Shown: positions 24,770 through 37,195 of the stretch, piece after piece
Layout: every line of letters begins with the position of its first letter
How positions within the stretch are numbered: the stretch's first letter is position 1
From: Riptortus pedestris
Taxonomy: Eukaryota; Arthropoda; Insecta; Hemiptera; Alydidae
Length of the DNA: 64,000 nt
Direction: 5' to 3'
Assembly: GCA_019009955.1 (NCBI GenBank)
Contig: CM032229.1
Coordinates: 80,368,501-80,432,500 of the forward strand
Program-made: the position numbers and the translations under genes
The notes under the pieces: model-generated
Database searches by the model: none
Told to the model about the DNA's origin: nothing
Seen by the model: the letters and a program-made list of their open reading frames with translations, nothing else

Positions 24770-25285
24770 TTTCATATTGTGTATATATGCACACTGAAAA
24801 ATACTAAAGAAAACCTAACAATTAGGGATTGTAAACAAAATGCAATATTCCCTTTCGACTAATGTGCATGAATTTAGATTCCACTGATGAAAGTAGCTAA
24901 GCTGTTTGATATATTAGACGACCGACGAGATAGAGAGAGTGAGAGAGAGATAAGGAAGCAGAGAGAGGAACCCATTCAATTACGGATGTAACGGAAGGAA
25001 TTAGCATTTAAGGAAAGAAAGAGGGAGTGAGTGGATGAGCGAGAAGGAGGTATAAGTTTATCTTAATTAGTGGAGGAGGAAGGATACCTTGGCTGCAAGT
25101 TGGGGCCCGCAGGGGGACATATTGATTTCACCCTCAGAGAACCAACCACTTCGCTCAAATTAGCACCGGCTTCTGTGTCCTCTATCTCACTCAGCGCGCA
25201 CGTACACACTCTCTCGCAACACAACGCATAAACACTTTGAGGTTTCGCAATTCATACAGGATAACTCGACGAGTGTTTAAGATAT
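24770..25285. repeat. Purine-rich stretch and dispersed repeat B copy
   Basis: 24930-25080 is GA-rich low-complexity DNA. 25085-25205 is the reverse copy of dispersed repeat B. No coding frame is seen. Confidence 0.4.
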
Positions 25286-25813
25286 TGTTACGTTAATTAC
25301 AAAATTAGTAATAAACGTTGTTGATTTGAGTTCTTTTGGATTGTAAAATTAAACACACAAGTTTCAGAGTTTTATCACTGCACAATTTATTAAACAACGC
25401 ACTACACACTTGGTCAATTATTCTTAACTACTACTCACATTATTCACCGATAGTTTCACTGTTCTTGTTATTACACAGTCCAATAACTCACTCGCGATCA
25501 CTGAAGTTCACCAAAACACGGCACTGCACTGACCTTCGCGAAGCTAACGGCACTGCACTGTCTTGAACACGGCACTTTACTGTTCTTTCCAGAGTCACGG
25601 TACAACACTGTTCTTCACATAAAACACTTTACCGCACTGCACTAAGCCGCACTGTTGCACTGATCATCACTTGAAGACAGCTGATTACAAACTAACTAAA
25701 CTAGATGCGGCCGGATCCGTTTATAGCTCCTCGGAAACATCAAAGCGGAATCGTCTGGACTCTTCTAGATCTGGACTGGTATTGCCGAGGACGAGCGGGA
25801 CCATATGGCAACA
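25286..25813 (-). repeat. Solo LTR-like element
   Basis: On the minus strand it starts TGTTGCCATATGG and ends AATTAACGTAACA, so the ends are TGTT...AACA. A TATA-like CTATAAAC lies about 90 bp in (plus 25716-25728), followed by many CAGTG motifs. Length is 528 bp. I find no matching 5-bp target duplication and no primer-binding site on the inner side, so an old solo LTR is the best reading. Confidence 0.5.
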
Positions 25814-27776
25814 CCTTTGATCTTTTTCTTACTTCCCAAATACGTGACTATCTCTATTTAATTTTTCATGTATTTAATTTTCGCAACAATATTAACACAA
25901 AATTCAAGGAAGCTTAAAGCAATAATACATACTCATATGTAATTAAGGTATTTTTATAAAATGGCTTATTTGAGAGGAGTTAAAAGGAAGCAGTGCGCGA
26001 TCGAAAATAAAATAGAAGTTTTGAAGCTAGCCTTGCATTGGGCAAGGAGGAACAAAACTGTATACACTAGTTTGGCTATGAGTAGGTTTCTAGTCAGCGT
26101 TAATCCATACGGGAAGCAAAAGTTTTCAGAGGTCACTCAAGATCTAGGCTTAGATTGAAGAAACCAGAGCTCAATGAACTTAGGAGAAAGAAATTTGTAC
26201 TGGTAATGAAACAAGCTCTTGTTCCATGCTGTAGACAAGAGTACTCGAGTTTTATGGAAGGTCCTTTATGGTGGTTAGAGAATATATAAGGTGCTTAAAG
26301 AATGCATATAAAATGATGCCGGTTGAAAGTAAGTTTAGCTAGGTTCTTAGGTAGGAAAATAATTTTATTCTATTTACGAAGGCTTCTTCGCCGTCATGGT
26401 TAAGCACGGATCAAAACTCTGAATGTTCATAGGCCTCTACCATCTGTGACTCAATTTATGAATACATTCTCCAATATATACTCCTCCACTGCTCTAAGAG
26501 TCAACCTCACCTTCATATTTTTCTACTAAGAAATGTTTTATTGGATCGCTTAACTCATGTCACCCTTTCATCAGTTACTGAACCTTGTTGTATAAACACA
26601 TACAAGCGGACAAATTTGTCCATTTTTCATCTATTATGTTAGGTTTGTAGAGTGGATCCCCTCTCCCGCCCCGTGGCATCAAAATACCCTGGCTCCCCTT
26701 GGGTTTTATATCCTCGCCACCTCTATCTCCGTCTCCATACACGTAACAAGCATGTTTCATTCTGCAAATATTTTCGACTATTAGTAGGCGCACAACCTAA
26801 AGCGTATGTTCCTCATTCCATCCATTCATTCGGTGATACGTGCATTCCAGAAACACTAGAGCAAGAAGCGCATTGACTATAGTAGTGAACCGATCGTTTC
26901 GTCCATCGTGCTCGTTTTTAAAAAATATAGGATGAAGCTATATACAACCCATCCTTTATGCAAATGGTTCTATCCTGCTAAACCACCCATGTAATTCGAC
27001 CACTTCTTCTTATGCCATTATATGAAGAAGAAATTCACGTGCAGTAAAAATGTCGAGTCTTGCTAAAATATCTTTCTAATAGAGAACAGAGTGTATTCTT
27101 TGTATGTCAGTTCATGGCAAATAAGATGAGTTGTTGGAAGACACTGCGTTGTATATAAATTTCTATTCATAAGACTGAGTCGCATAATTTTGCGTCGCTC
27201 CTATAAAATTAGTTTGATACGAATCGGTAGTCTTTTTCGGGAAAAAACTATTGGTGAGATAAAAAAGGCGTAGAATCTTTGAGTTCCTAGCAATTTATTA
27301 AACTTTAAAACACACACAATGCACAGAGTCAGTTCAACACAGCATAACTACACTGCACGGCTCTACTCAATAGAATGGTAACATGAACGCAACGCAACAT
27401 GAAATTAAGAATCAAACATGAATATAATACATTTGTAAAAACAAGAACCTCTCAAACACAGCCCTTGGAGATACTACATCCTGAATAAAACTCTACGTTC
27501 CACCTTCCCGGAACAAACAAAACCAATAAGTTGACAAATTCAACATTATTACTCATCCTGCTGATAATTTGTGACTCAGTGTTTTACTTCTTGACGAAAA
27601 CTTCCTGGTGTAGAGGTTAGTAAGTGTATAAGAAAATATAAACACTTTCAGGGCATTTAAACGTATTGAATGTGTCGTTCGTAGTGATATGAGGTTGAAC
27701 GGGACTATGGCAGCTAGGTATGAGCAGGTAGAGAGAGAATCTAGGACATCCTCCCATTTTAATGCTCGGATCGCTC

Positions 27777-27836
<60 letters not shown>

Positions 27837-28867
27837 CCCCCCCCTCTCTCTCTCTTCCCAGTCACATTAAAAAAGTTCTTTGGGGCTTTTTTAGTAGCAT
27901 TAGAGCCTGAATATTCTTGTTTTTTTGATTTATAGTTTGTAGTCACATTGCCATGTTTACTAAATAGATACGAGAAACCCTTATTCACAAGGAGGTGGTA
28001 GCTTTGGGGTTTCTTTATAAAATTCGTACTGAATGGGCGTTCATGAGAGGTTTAAAATCAAAAAACAGTTTCCAAATCAATGGTGTGAATTCCTTAATCA
28101 ATATCGTAGATGCTTTAAAATTTGAAATTGCGAATAATTAACAATCTTTGGCAACTTCTTTTGCGAAAGTCTAGAAGGAAGGTTCAGAGGTTTTCATAAC
28201 AACATATAAACTGCTTATTTGTGTTATTATAGGAATTTCTGTAAATTACTATTTTCAAATAAGAGATTCATAAAATTACTGTCTTATTAATTAGTCTGGG
28301 TTCGTCAGAAATCTTCGGGTAATATCAGAGAATATTTGACCCCTTCTTAACCCACTCTCCCAGAGAATCTATAATCTGTTTCTCTCAAATCAACCACGGC
28401 AATACGTTCATAACTATTCTTTCATAAAATGCACACAGTAAACAAGATAATAACTTGGCAAGTAAATGAGAGGTTCGGATTTGACTTATTTTTATTAGTA
28501 ATTGGAATACACAGAGAAATTTTCTCCATGTGTTCAGGAAAAAAATATTAATTAATTTCAATTTGATTTTTTTATTGTTTATTTTTACTTTTAACCATTT
28601 TAATACAATATTAATCTCGGGCTGGTAAAGTGTACCTTTGTCATTTTAATGCATTGGTGATTTCTTCAAACATAAAAAAAGAGATTTATAGGTTTAAAGT
28701 GATTATTATTTAGATTTATCAATTCAAAAGAAATTATAAGTTAAGATTCTTGAAAGAGTATGAAGTCATATAATCCTGAATGGTATGCTATCTCTTTAGA
28801 ATCAACAATTAGCAAATTTTGAGTCTTAAGAATAATAAAGTATCTTAAGTAGTTAAGGGTTAATATA
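25814..28867. other. Unannotated stretch with one (TC)n microsatellite
   Basis: Contains a (TC)n run at 27781-27831, extending as CT-rich DNA to about 27856. A 65-codon ATG frame at 25961-26158 is lysine/arginine-rich but unrecognised. Frames over the TC run are artefacts. Confidence 0.4.
27781..27831. repeat. (TC)n microsatellite
   Basis: About 25 uninterrupted TC units, then TTTC, C-run and CTCTCT. Confidence 0.95.
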
Positions 28868-29679
28868 CGAGGACGTATTGAAAAGTAAGGTCTCCTATTT
28901 TTTTTTTTCATAGAAAATTTAATTTATTTACAACTTTGGTTACATAGTTGGAAGGGTTGAATATTTACCTATTTTTCTACATATTCGCCTTGACGATCAA
29001 TAACTTTTTGCATTCTGTTTACCAGCTTTTTAATGCCGGTGCCGTACCACTCTCCCGCCGCGTCACGAAGCCAACTGACGACTGCTTTTCAAGACGGAGA
29101 AGTCAGCGGGAAAGGTTATGGCCACCGTTTCTGGGACCGGAACGGGGTTCTGTTGGTTGATTTCATGCCAAAAGGAACAATAATCAACTCAGAAAGCTAC
29201 TGCGAGACTCTCAAGGAACTTCGGCGAGCCATTCAAAACAAAAGAAGGGGTAGGCCTACCAAAGTAGTGTGTTTGCTTCATGACAATGCGTGTCCACATG
29301 TGTCACATCAAACGACCACCCTACTCAATGGATTCGGCTGGGATATCATCGACCACCCTCCTTAGAGCCCGGACCTTGCCCCCAGCGACTACCACTTGTT
29401 TCCCGCTCTCAAGAAACACCTTGGGGGACAGAAATTCAAGTCTGATGAGGAAGTTCAAGAAGCAGTCGTCAGTTGGCTTCGTGACGCGCCGGGAGAGTGG
29501 TACGGCACCGGCATTGAAAGCTGGTAAACAGAATGCAAAAAGTTATTGATCGTCAAGGCGAATAGGTAGAAAAATAGGGAAATATTCAACCCTTCCAACG
29601 ATGTAACCAAAGTTGTAAATAAATTAAATTTTCTATGAAAAAAAAAAAATAGGAGACCTTACTTTTCAATACGCCCTAG
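28868..29679 (+). mobile_element. mariner derivative with 218-bp inverted arms (copy 1)
   Basis: TA flanks both ends (28866-28867, 29680-29681). The left arm (28868-29085) is an inverted copy of the right arm (29462-29679), both 218 bp. The right arm includes the end of the transposase coding region, so the left arm is an inverted duplicate of the 3' end that has replaced the normal 5' end. Only the catalytic part of the transposase lies between the arms. Non-autonomous. Confidence 0.85.
29081..29526 (+). pseudogene. mariner transposase fragment (copy 1)
   Basis: Encodes the catalytic half of a mariner-family transposase: FWDRNGVLLVDFMPKGT, then HDNACPHV (second catalytic Asp), then after 34 residues the SPDLAPSDYHLF block (third Asp of D,D34D). 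The Tyr codon before SPDL is a TAG (29363-29365), and the reading frame is lost after WYGTGIESW. The helix-turn-helix DNA-binding domain and the first catalytic Asp are absent. Inactive. Confidence 0.85.
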
Positions 29680-30356
29680 TATACTTTATTTTTAAGGGTA
29701 CTGAAGGTACTGTGCCAAATAAAAACTGTCTTTGTGGGGTTACTTGTGTTTGCTTTAACCTTGGCATTACTTTGAGCCACCACCAGCCGGTCATAATGTG
29801 CATATATTAAGAAAAACTTTTTGATTTTCATAATACCGGGTAAAGATTTTTTAAGCTGTTTTCCATATGTATGGCTGGCGTATGAGTATGATTTGCTCTA
29901 TGATTCCAGCTGTGGAGGGGTAGCGGTCTATCAATTAAATTGACTAATGATGGGGAATAATCTGATTTATTGAGATCAATCGCAGTTTCCCGAATGCACA
30001 CAGAAAGGATTATAAAGCTAATCGGTCAAAACACGAGGGGAAGTCATTTGATGTGCAAAGTCGAATAAAACAGCTCAAAATGCATACCTGAGTGCCAACT
30101 ATACCCCCACTACGATAAGAGCAAAGAGAATTTCAATGCTAATTTATGGCTGTTTAATCAGTCAATATGGAAGCCTTCTTTGGAAGTTAATAATTCAGAT
30201 TATTTGTGTTTCACTGAAATCATGAAGGGCGTAAATTGAGAGAGAGAAACATAATATTATGTTTGGTTAATGATATTTATTAAAGTCAGCTTTATGAAAC
30301 TGTAGATAATCGGGAGTGGTTTTCTACCTATCACCAACCTTTTCTATATTTATTTA

Positions 30357-30912
30357 CGTGAGCGTATTGAAAAGTAAGGTCTCCTATTTTTTTTTTCATA
30401 GAAAATTTAGTTTATTTACAACTTTGGTTACATCGTTAGAAGGGTTGAATATTTACCTATTTTTCTACATATTCGCCTTGACGATCAATAACTTATTGCA
30501 TTCTGTTTACCAACTTTTTAATGCCGGTGCCGTACCACTCTCCCGCCGAGTCACGAAGCCAACTGACGACTGCGTCTTGAACTTCATGACAATGCGCGTC
30601 CACATGTGTCACATCAAACGACCATCCTACTAATGGATTCGGCTGGGATATCATCGACCACCCTCCGTACAGCCCGGACCTTGCCCCCAGGGACTACCAC
30701 TTTTTTCCCGCTCTCAAGAAACAGCTTGGGGGACAGAAATTCAAGTCAGATGAGGAAGTCGTCAGTTGGCTTCGTGACGCGGCGGGAGAGTGGTACGGCA
30801 CCGGCATTAAAAAGCTGGTAAACAGAATGCAAAAAGTTATAACCAAAGTTGTAAATAAATTAAATTTTCTATGAAAAAAAAATAGGATACCTTACTTTTC
30901 AATACGCCCTCG
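30357..30912 (+). mobile_element. mariner derivative with inverted arms (copy 2, shorter)
   Basis: Same family and same inverted-left-arm design as copy 1, flanked by TA (30355-30356, 30913-30914). The left arm is 217 bp; the right arm is about 155 bp, having lost about 60 bp internally after AAAAAGTTAT (30840). Between the arms, 30574-30757 encodes the HDNARPHV and YSPDLAP-DYHFF blocks, frameshifted by small deletions. The Tyr lost to a stop in copy 1 is intact here. Non-autonomous. Confidence 0.85.
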
Positions 30913-31056
30913 TATTTATTATATATTTACAGGTGTACTCTTTCAATAAATTCCTATTACCCAGACGGAAATTGAACCTTGGTTTACAACGAATTAATGT
31001 TCATTTTATTATGATTAGGAACTGGGATAATATTCTCACCGCAACAGTTTGAAGAA

Positions 31057-31259
31057 CATTTATTAACGTCCACTTTTTGCTTCTATGGCTAATTGAGAAG
31101 GAATATCTACAGGTTACCAAGTCAGGATGGACTAAGGATTTTATTTAATGCGTTCACGTAATAAATAACCATTGCCCAGGCGGAAATCGAACTCGCCACT
31201 CTAGGTTTGCCATGTGAGACTAAAGCCAACGCTTTTACTCACCTGGCTAACCTGAGCCC
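31057..31259 (-). mobile_element. tRNA-derived SINE with 11-bp target duplication
   Basis: On the minus strand it runs GGGCTCAGGTTAGCCAGGTG, then the B box CGAGTTCGATTTCCG, the body, and ends GTTAATAAAT. AGTTTGAAGAA is duplicated on both sides (31046-31056 and 31260-31270), proving retroposition. Confidence 0.9.
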
Positions 31260-31270
31260 AGTTTGAAGAA

Positions 31271-33775
31271 TAGAGTTCATTGGAGAGTAATACATAAGAT
31301 ATCATATTCATACTACGAATTTTAACCTACGCGGAGTTTGATATTGGTTTTATTGCTGGCTTGAAATGAAAATTGAAAAATATTTGAGTTAAAATATACA
31401 ACAAAAGTCGTTGGAAACTCCATACTCGTCAAAATTGGTTATATAGCATCTTCCCCAGTACAAACTCTACACTCTGAAATGTTTATTACTCAATGCTAAT
31501 CTAATTTAAATGACTTAAAGTATAGTCCTACTTATATTTGGCAGTGACGTTTTTCTTTATTTTTAATGGCGTTAAAAATGAAATTTAAGCCTTCTTTGTC
31601 AGTATGCCGCAACGTCAGTAATAATTCATATTGTAAAGTAAAATTCTTATGAAAACTAAATCCACCAACTTTTTTTTTTTTTTTAAAAAAATCTGTGTAT
31701 AAAGCTGAATGTATTTTATTTATTTATTTTGTAAGAAACGCAAATAGGCGATGTCGCTCAGTATCATTAAATTTCAATTCTCTACATTAAAATTTTAAAA
31801 TAAAGAAAAAATGTTTTCAAAATTATTAAAACATAATATAAAATATAAGGAATAAAATTAAACTTTAAAATAAAACAATGTCAATATAAATTTTGGGATA
31901 AATCCTGGTATGAGGATGATGGAAGTCTAAGATACAAGTTTAAAAATGTATTATACACTATTATTCACTAAAACACATACAGGAATTATTAACCTAATTT
32001 GAGATATTTTATTATTTATTTATTTAAATGAGTTCCACAACACCGGCGATTTACTCATAATTTGAGATATAATTGTAGAGAAATGAGTGGGGTAGGTGTG
32101 GTTTAAAGTGTGTTGTAAATGTTAATTGTATTCAAGTGAGAGTGTATTTATATGTTATGATAAATGCAATAAATAGCAAAAATTCACCATGGAGCGAACA
32201 AGATAATTGCAGTAAATTCCAACTCACCTTCATGCAATTTTCATGTCATATCTCTGTTCAGGTCTTCATCATCTTGTTGAAGAATTTCAAATCTTGTTGA
32301 ATAAAGAGTCAACTTTTTTATGAATACGTTTAGTACATATATAACTTTTAATCTGGTACACATACACACACAACCACTTTTAAATATATATATATTTCAT
32401 TTTACCACGATTTACAAAATATTTTTAGCAAACGATTGGCAAAATAAAAAAAGATAAATTGACATAGTTGGGATAGGGAAGTGCATTTTTATGTAATCAC
32501 AAGGATTTTAATAATATAAAAATAAAGAATAAACATTGGTGACTTTATTTTGGAACTTGAAAAATCAGTAAAAGTTTTAAAAGCGCTTAAAATTATGGTT
32601 TTAAACATAATATGTTTTAAAATGATCCATATACAATTAACGATAGTATCTTCATAGTGGAATGGTACCTGTTGCTAGGACTATAAAGAATATTTAATAT
32701 ATTTAAGCCTTGCAAATTAGTATGCTGAATTCTTCGCATTAATTAAAAAATGTTTCAATTACATTTATAAATTCATTACAATACATGCGACCAATGGAAA
32801 TTCTACTCACAATAATTTAGGCTCGGGCTGAATACTAAATACGCTCAAAGTACATTTGCTTTGTGCGATAAGTAACATTTGACACTTAATCTTTTAGATT
32901 TCAAGGTAATAGGTATTATTAACATTCTCTGGATCGGGAGAGAATGCTGCTTCCTAGAAGATTGAGCTTGTAAAGGTCTCCTTTGTCCCTCGCATTGCCA
33001 CACAGTGGTTGGTTCCATGGTTTTGAAATGTATTGTGTGTATTTTCCAGCTGATAGAATACATTTGTTATAAACGGACATCTAATTGATGTCTCGCCCAA
33101 GAATATCTTACATTAAGTCTTGCACCCTAGAATTTCAAATAGCATCCCTCATTGAGTTGAGAACACCTCTTCACTATGCTCAACCCTTCTGTTTCTAATA
33201 CAGACTTCCAGAACCAGTCAATCTGGTACGAATGCCAAATGCTTTATTAATCTACAATAAGACTACAAAAAAACTGAGTATAGGACTGAAAAAAAGATAG
33301 AAGTGGAATTCATACAGAACGGGGCACGAATTTACCACTTAAACTAATATTTAGGACATGTTGTATTAAAGTTGAAAGAATATTAGTTGGACATAGTTAG
33401 TCCCTTGATGAAAAAAGGAATCTGATGCGGGCAGCATACCCTTGTACTCGTATTATACAAACTAAACACATTGTTTTGATCCAGTGTATTGTTCTGTTCG
33501 TTTCAATGCACCAGCTGAATAAATATCACAGAACATAATTCATAGGTATTTTCAAAATGATTCTAAACATGTCTCTTTTAATCTCTAACACTTATGGATA
33601 AATTAGCTTCTTTTTTTATTTCCACCCCTTACTAACCTCCTCAGTGGTTTGGGTCAAGAAAGAAAGTTCACAAATAGGGGGAACAACAATCCTAAATAAG
33701 AAATTTCAAGATTATAAGACTGAACACTTTATTATTAATGTTAGGTACGTAAAGATGAAACGTCGAAAACAGTTA
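31271..33775. other. AT-rich stretch with two LINE 3' tails
   Basis: 31711-31775 (GAGCGACATCGCCTATTTGC on the minus strand, then AAATAAATAAAT) and 32010-32065 (GAGTAAATCGCCGGTGTTGT on the minus strand, then AAATAAATAAAT) resemble the tail at 8448. No coding sequence is visible. The rest is anonymous. Confidence 0.45.
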
Positions 33776-34204
33776 AAAGTCCGTCACGCAGGGGCTGCGT
33801 AAACTAGGCAGATTTCCCTCTTGAAGTTTAACAACAGAGAAATTACATGAGAGCCGAGCAGTTACAGAAACGGACGAACTAACTTTGTCGGAAACGACTA
33901 TACCCGAAGTTAGCAGATCTCCACAACAATTCCGTTACAATTAATAAAAATGCAAATATCTCGGTTAATATTCAAGATAGACAATAAACGTATATAACAA
34001 TATTTATAGTAAATTTAATTTGCAATAAGATTGGTTTTTTACACATTTTCGGTCCAACGGAGATAAATCCTCACCTCTAAACCCACCCTCTCCCACTGGT
34101 CCGATTTCAGCCATTAACAAACTTGATCTTTATTTTTACTTAAAACGTATAAAAATCTGCTTTGGTAATGATTAAGCAAATATTACGACCGCTAGAGCGT
34201 TAAC

Positions 34205-34256
<52 letters not shown>

Positions 34257-34371
34257 GAACGGACCTCATTTTCGTCATCTCCTGGGTAGGATTGATTGAC
34301 ATTTTAAGAAAATTTTTGAAAATCGTCATGATTACGACCTCAATAGCTGATTTCCCTAAAGGGAATCTGCT
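33776..34371 (-). mobile_element. HINE-like element, full copy (module-A tail)
   Basis: Perfect 3' hairpin end (AAAAGTCCGTCACGCAGGGG at 33776), body, AT tract (about 34207-34250), 5' block and palindrome ending TCTGCT at 34371 followed by AAAA. Its 3' part has the GAGCCGAGCAGTTACAGAAA-type tail shared with 24571, 44547, 54759 and 59122. Confidence 0.85.
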
Positions 34372-35075
34372 AAAATGAGCTCAGGTCAGAGCGAATAATT
34401 CCATTGGAATCCGAAAGTCGAAAATTATTGATATTAAAATTCTTGTTTACTTCATACAAGGTATTAAAAATAACCAAAGAATTTAACAATGAAATTGCCC
34501 TGAGAATTCTTCTGATGCACTAAAAAATATTGAAGTGCTTATTAATAGAATCTCCACATTCCTAAATATCATAAGTTTATCGTTTTATATAAAACGTTTC
34601 GACCGTTCTGCCAGTGGCCCATAGGTTAGACGCAGTACACCAAATAAATATAAATATATATGTATCCGGTCAATTTTGGATCATGCATGCTTGTGTTATT
34701 CGTATCTTATTTAACTATTATTACCTCATTCATTTCAAGTTCAGTTCAAGAGATTTAGTTCATGTTTACCTTATTAAACAAAGTTGTAAAATGCTAAGGA
34801 CAGGTGAGGCCCTACTACAGTCATTCTGAAACTCAGGAATCTGTTCTGACTGGTTTCCTTGAGTTTCCACTTCGAAAATAATCAACGTCATATCAAAATT
34901 CAAATAACTCACTTATAACTGGAATGGAGCTTTAAATATTAAACGAGGTTTACTCTATAATATTCATTGATCCGGCTCATAACTATTCAGATATTTAGAA
35001 GTTTCGAATTCCCTGCTCTCACACCCCTCCCCCACCGTCCCTGCCACAGTCTGGGCCGATTTCAGTAAGTAACTA

Positions 35076-36047
35076 TTGGGTTGTAACACATGAAGTGTCC
35101 GATTTTTTAAACCCTAATCTTTATAAAGGATTAAAACGTTGTGTGTTGATTCCAAGCAAAATATTTACCATCTATAATAAACATTTGTTAATCCTCTAGT
35201 CGCAAGCTATGTTTGTTTTTGTCCCAAGTAGGCTTACATATTTTAGTTTAATATCAATCGGGAACATGGAAACACGCGATTTCCGGATAATTTTCTTTTA
35301 CGAGTATAAACATTCCGCGGCCCAGTCAGCAAGAAATATTAATCATGCGTTTGGCGAACGAAGTGCTAATGAAAGAAGTATTCGTCGTTGGTTTTCAAAA
35401 TTTTCTTCAGGAGATACGACTTTAGAAAATCAGCCCCGTGGACGACCTCACTCATCAGTGGAGGACGAAGATCTTAAAAAAAGCTGTCGAAGAAGGAACT
35501 CATAAAACAGTCAGAGAACTTGCGTCAGAGCTAGGCACAAGTCATATGACGGTCTCCAGGCATTTAAAAACGATTGGAAAGGTGAAAAAGCTCGATTCCT
35601 GGGTCACCCGCACAAGCTCAACGAACGTCAGCAGTTAAAACGCCAAGACACGTGTGTTTCTTTGCTTGCTCGTCAAAGAACCACCGACCACATGTTTCAA
35701 TACAGACAGTGAACAAATTAAAGGAGTTGGGCTATGAAGTCCTACCACACCCCCCATATTCCCCTGATCTATCTCCTACAGACTACCACTTTTTTCGGAG
35801 TTTGGACAACTTTTTGCGAGGAAAATTTTTTACAGATGATTTAGACATTAAAAATGCATTTTCTGAATTTCTTTCAACACGTGACACAAACTTTTTCAAA
35901 ATTGGGATAGAAAAATTGGTAAGTCGTTGGCAGAAGTGTATTGAAAATGATGGTAAATACTTTGAATGAATAATATTTCAGATTCGATCTCAATTTTTCA
36001 TTTTTTTCCTGATTCTACAAACGGTCATTTTATATGTTACAACCCAA
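35076..36047 (+). mobile_element. mariner element, internally deleted
   Basis: Terminal inverted repeats start TTGGGTTGTAACA at both ends, with TA duplicated at 35074-35075 and 36048-36049. At 972 bp it is shorter than the usual 1.3 kb. It belongs to a different mariner lineage from the pair at 28868 and 30357, with different ends and coding sequence. Confidence 0.9.
35266..35969 (+). pseudogene. mariner transposase, deleted and frameshifted
   Basis: The ATG at 35266 opens METRDFRIIFFYEYKHSAAQ, the first helix-turn-helix. GRPHSSVED follows, then (after a shift near 35478) a second helix-turn-helix (VRELASELGTSHMTVSRHLK). Around 35660-35690 a deletion joins this to RPHVSIQTVNKLKELGYEVL and the YSPDLSPTDYHFF catalytic block, ending KYFE and a stop at 35967-35969. 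The segment with the first catalytic Asp is missing and the second Asp (in HDN) is lost at the junction. Inactive. Confidence 0.85.
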
Positions 36048-36399
36048 TAATATGATCTTCAGTGTTGGAGGGAACAATTAAATATCGAATATGATATCAA
36101 TCAAAAGAAAAATATGACCGCTAGACCGTAACGCACATAAATATAAGTTTGCACGTACGTTGTTTTCGTTATCTCCAAGGTAGGGATCTTAGGAAATTAG
36201 GAAAAATAAAGAGAAATAAAGAGCGACGGAGAAGTGTTTAGGGACAACAAACTGTCGAAGGACGAAACAGCAGGCGAAGGTTAGAGATTTTTGGATTAGT
36301 TTACTAAGTTATCATCCCACACTCAATTAGTGGTGCAAAAAGACTTTGGGATTACGTGGGCAGAAAATCTATTAAAGAATATACGCATTCTTGAGTATA

Positions 36400-37195
36400 A
36401 AAAGTCCGTCACGCAGGGGCTGTGTAAACTAAGCAGATCTCCCTCGTGGTGTTTAACAATAGATAAATCTACACACAGGTAACACAATAGCACAGTCAGC
36501 ATCATGTGAATAAATACAAACCTCCTGACGGGAAGCACCTGAAACGTAAACAAACAGGTGTGCCAACTTTTCACAGGAAAGTAAAACAATTACGGACGAC
36601 TATCAGAATATAACATATCAATTTTATTGAAAACTATTTACTTATATCTAGTAATGTAATTCTTAATGTATCAGAATAATTTTTATCTCAATCAATCAAA
36701 TTTTGCAAATATATATCTCGTATAATAAAGGTCTCTTGAAAACAATTTATGGTATATAAGCTTGGAATAATGTGGTTTATTACATAACAGAGTATTGTTT
36801 ATGTAACATGAGTAGAAGTGGGGGTAAATATTCAAGATAGAGAATAAATGTATATAACAATATTTATATTACATTTAATTTGCAATAAGATTAGTTCTAT
36901 ATAAATTTTTGATCTGACGTATGGTAACGGAGATATTTAGAATTTTCGAACATCCCCCCTCTAACCCCCCCCCTCCCACTTTTCCAGTTTCAGCCATTAA
37001 CGAACTTGATCTGTCTTTTTACATGAAAAGTTTAAATATCGAGTTTGGTAACGATCAAACAAAAATTGTATAATTTTGAACGGACCTCATTTTCTTCACC
37101 TTCAAGGTATGATCGATAAGGATTTGAAGAAATTTTTCGAAAATCGCGTCATGAGTACGACTTCAATAGCAGATTTCCCTTAAGGGAAATCTGCT
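36400..37195 (-). mobile_element. HINE-like element with perfect 28-bp terminal palindrome
   Basis: Full copy without an AT microsatellite: the body ends ACAAAAATTGTA and continues directly with TAATTTTGAACGGACC. The 5' terminus at 37168-37195 is a perfect palindrome centred on TTAA. The 3' end has hairpin and subterminal repeat intact. It includes the module-B tail with ACAGGTGTGCCAAC and TCCTGACGGGAAGCACCTG. Confidence 0.9.

Larger units (their letters stand above)
34930..36200 (-). mobile_element. HINE-like remnant split by a mariner
   Basis: 34930-35075 (GATCCGGCTCATAACTATTC...GGGCCGATTTCAGTAAGTAA) and 36050-36200 (AACAATTAAATATCGA...GACCGCTAGACCGTAACG...TCGTTATCTCCAAGGTAGG) are neighbouring parts of the HINE-like body and 5' block. 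They are separated exactly by the mariner insertion. Both termini are missing. Confidence 0.7.

Noticed and set aside
27553..27988. Overlapping frames on both strands
   Set aside because: They span the (TC)n microsatellite and have no recognisable protein outside it.
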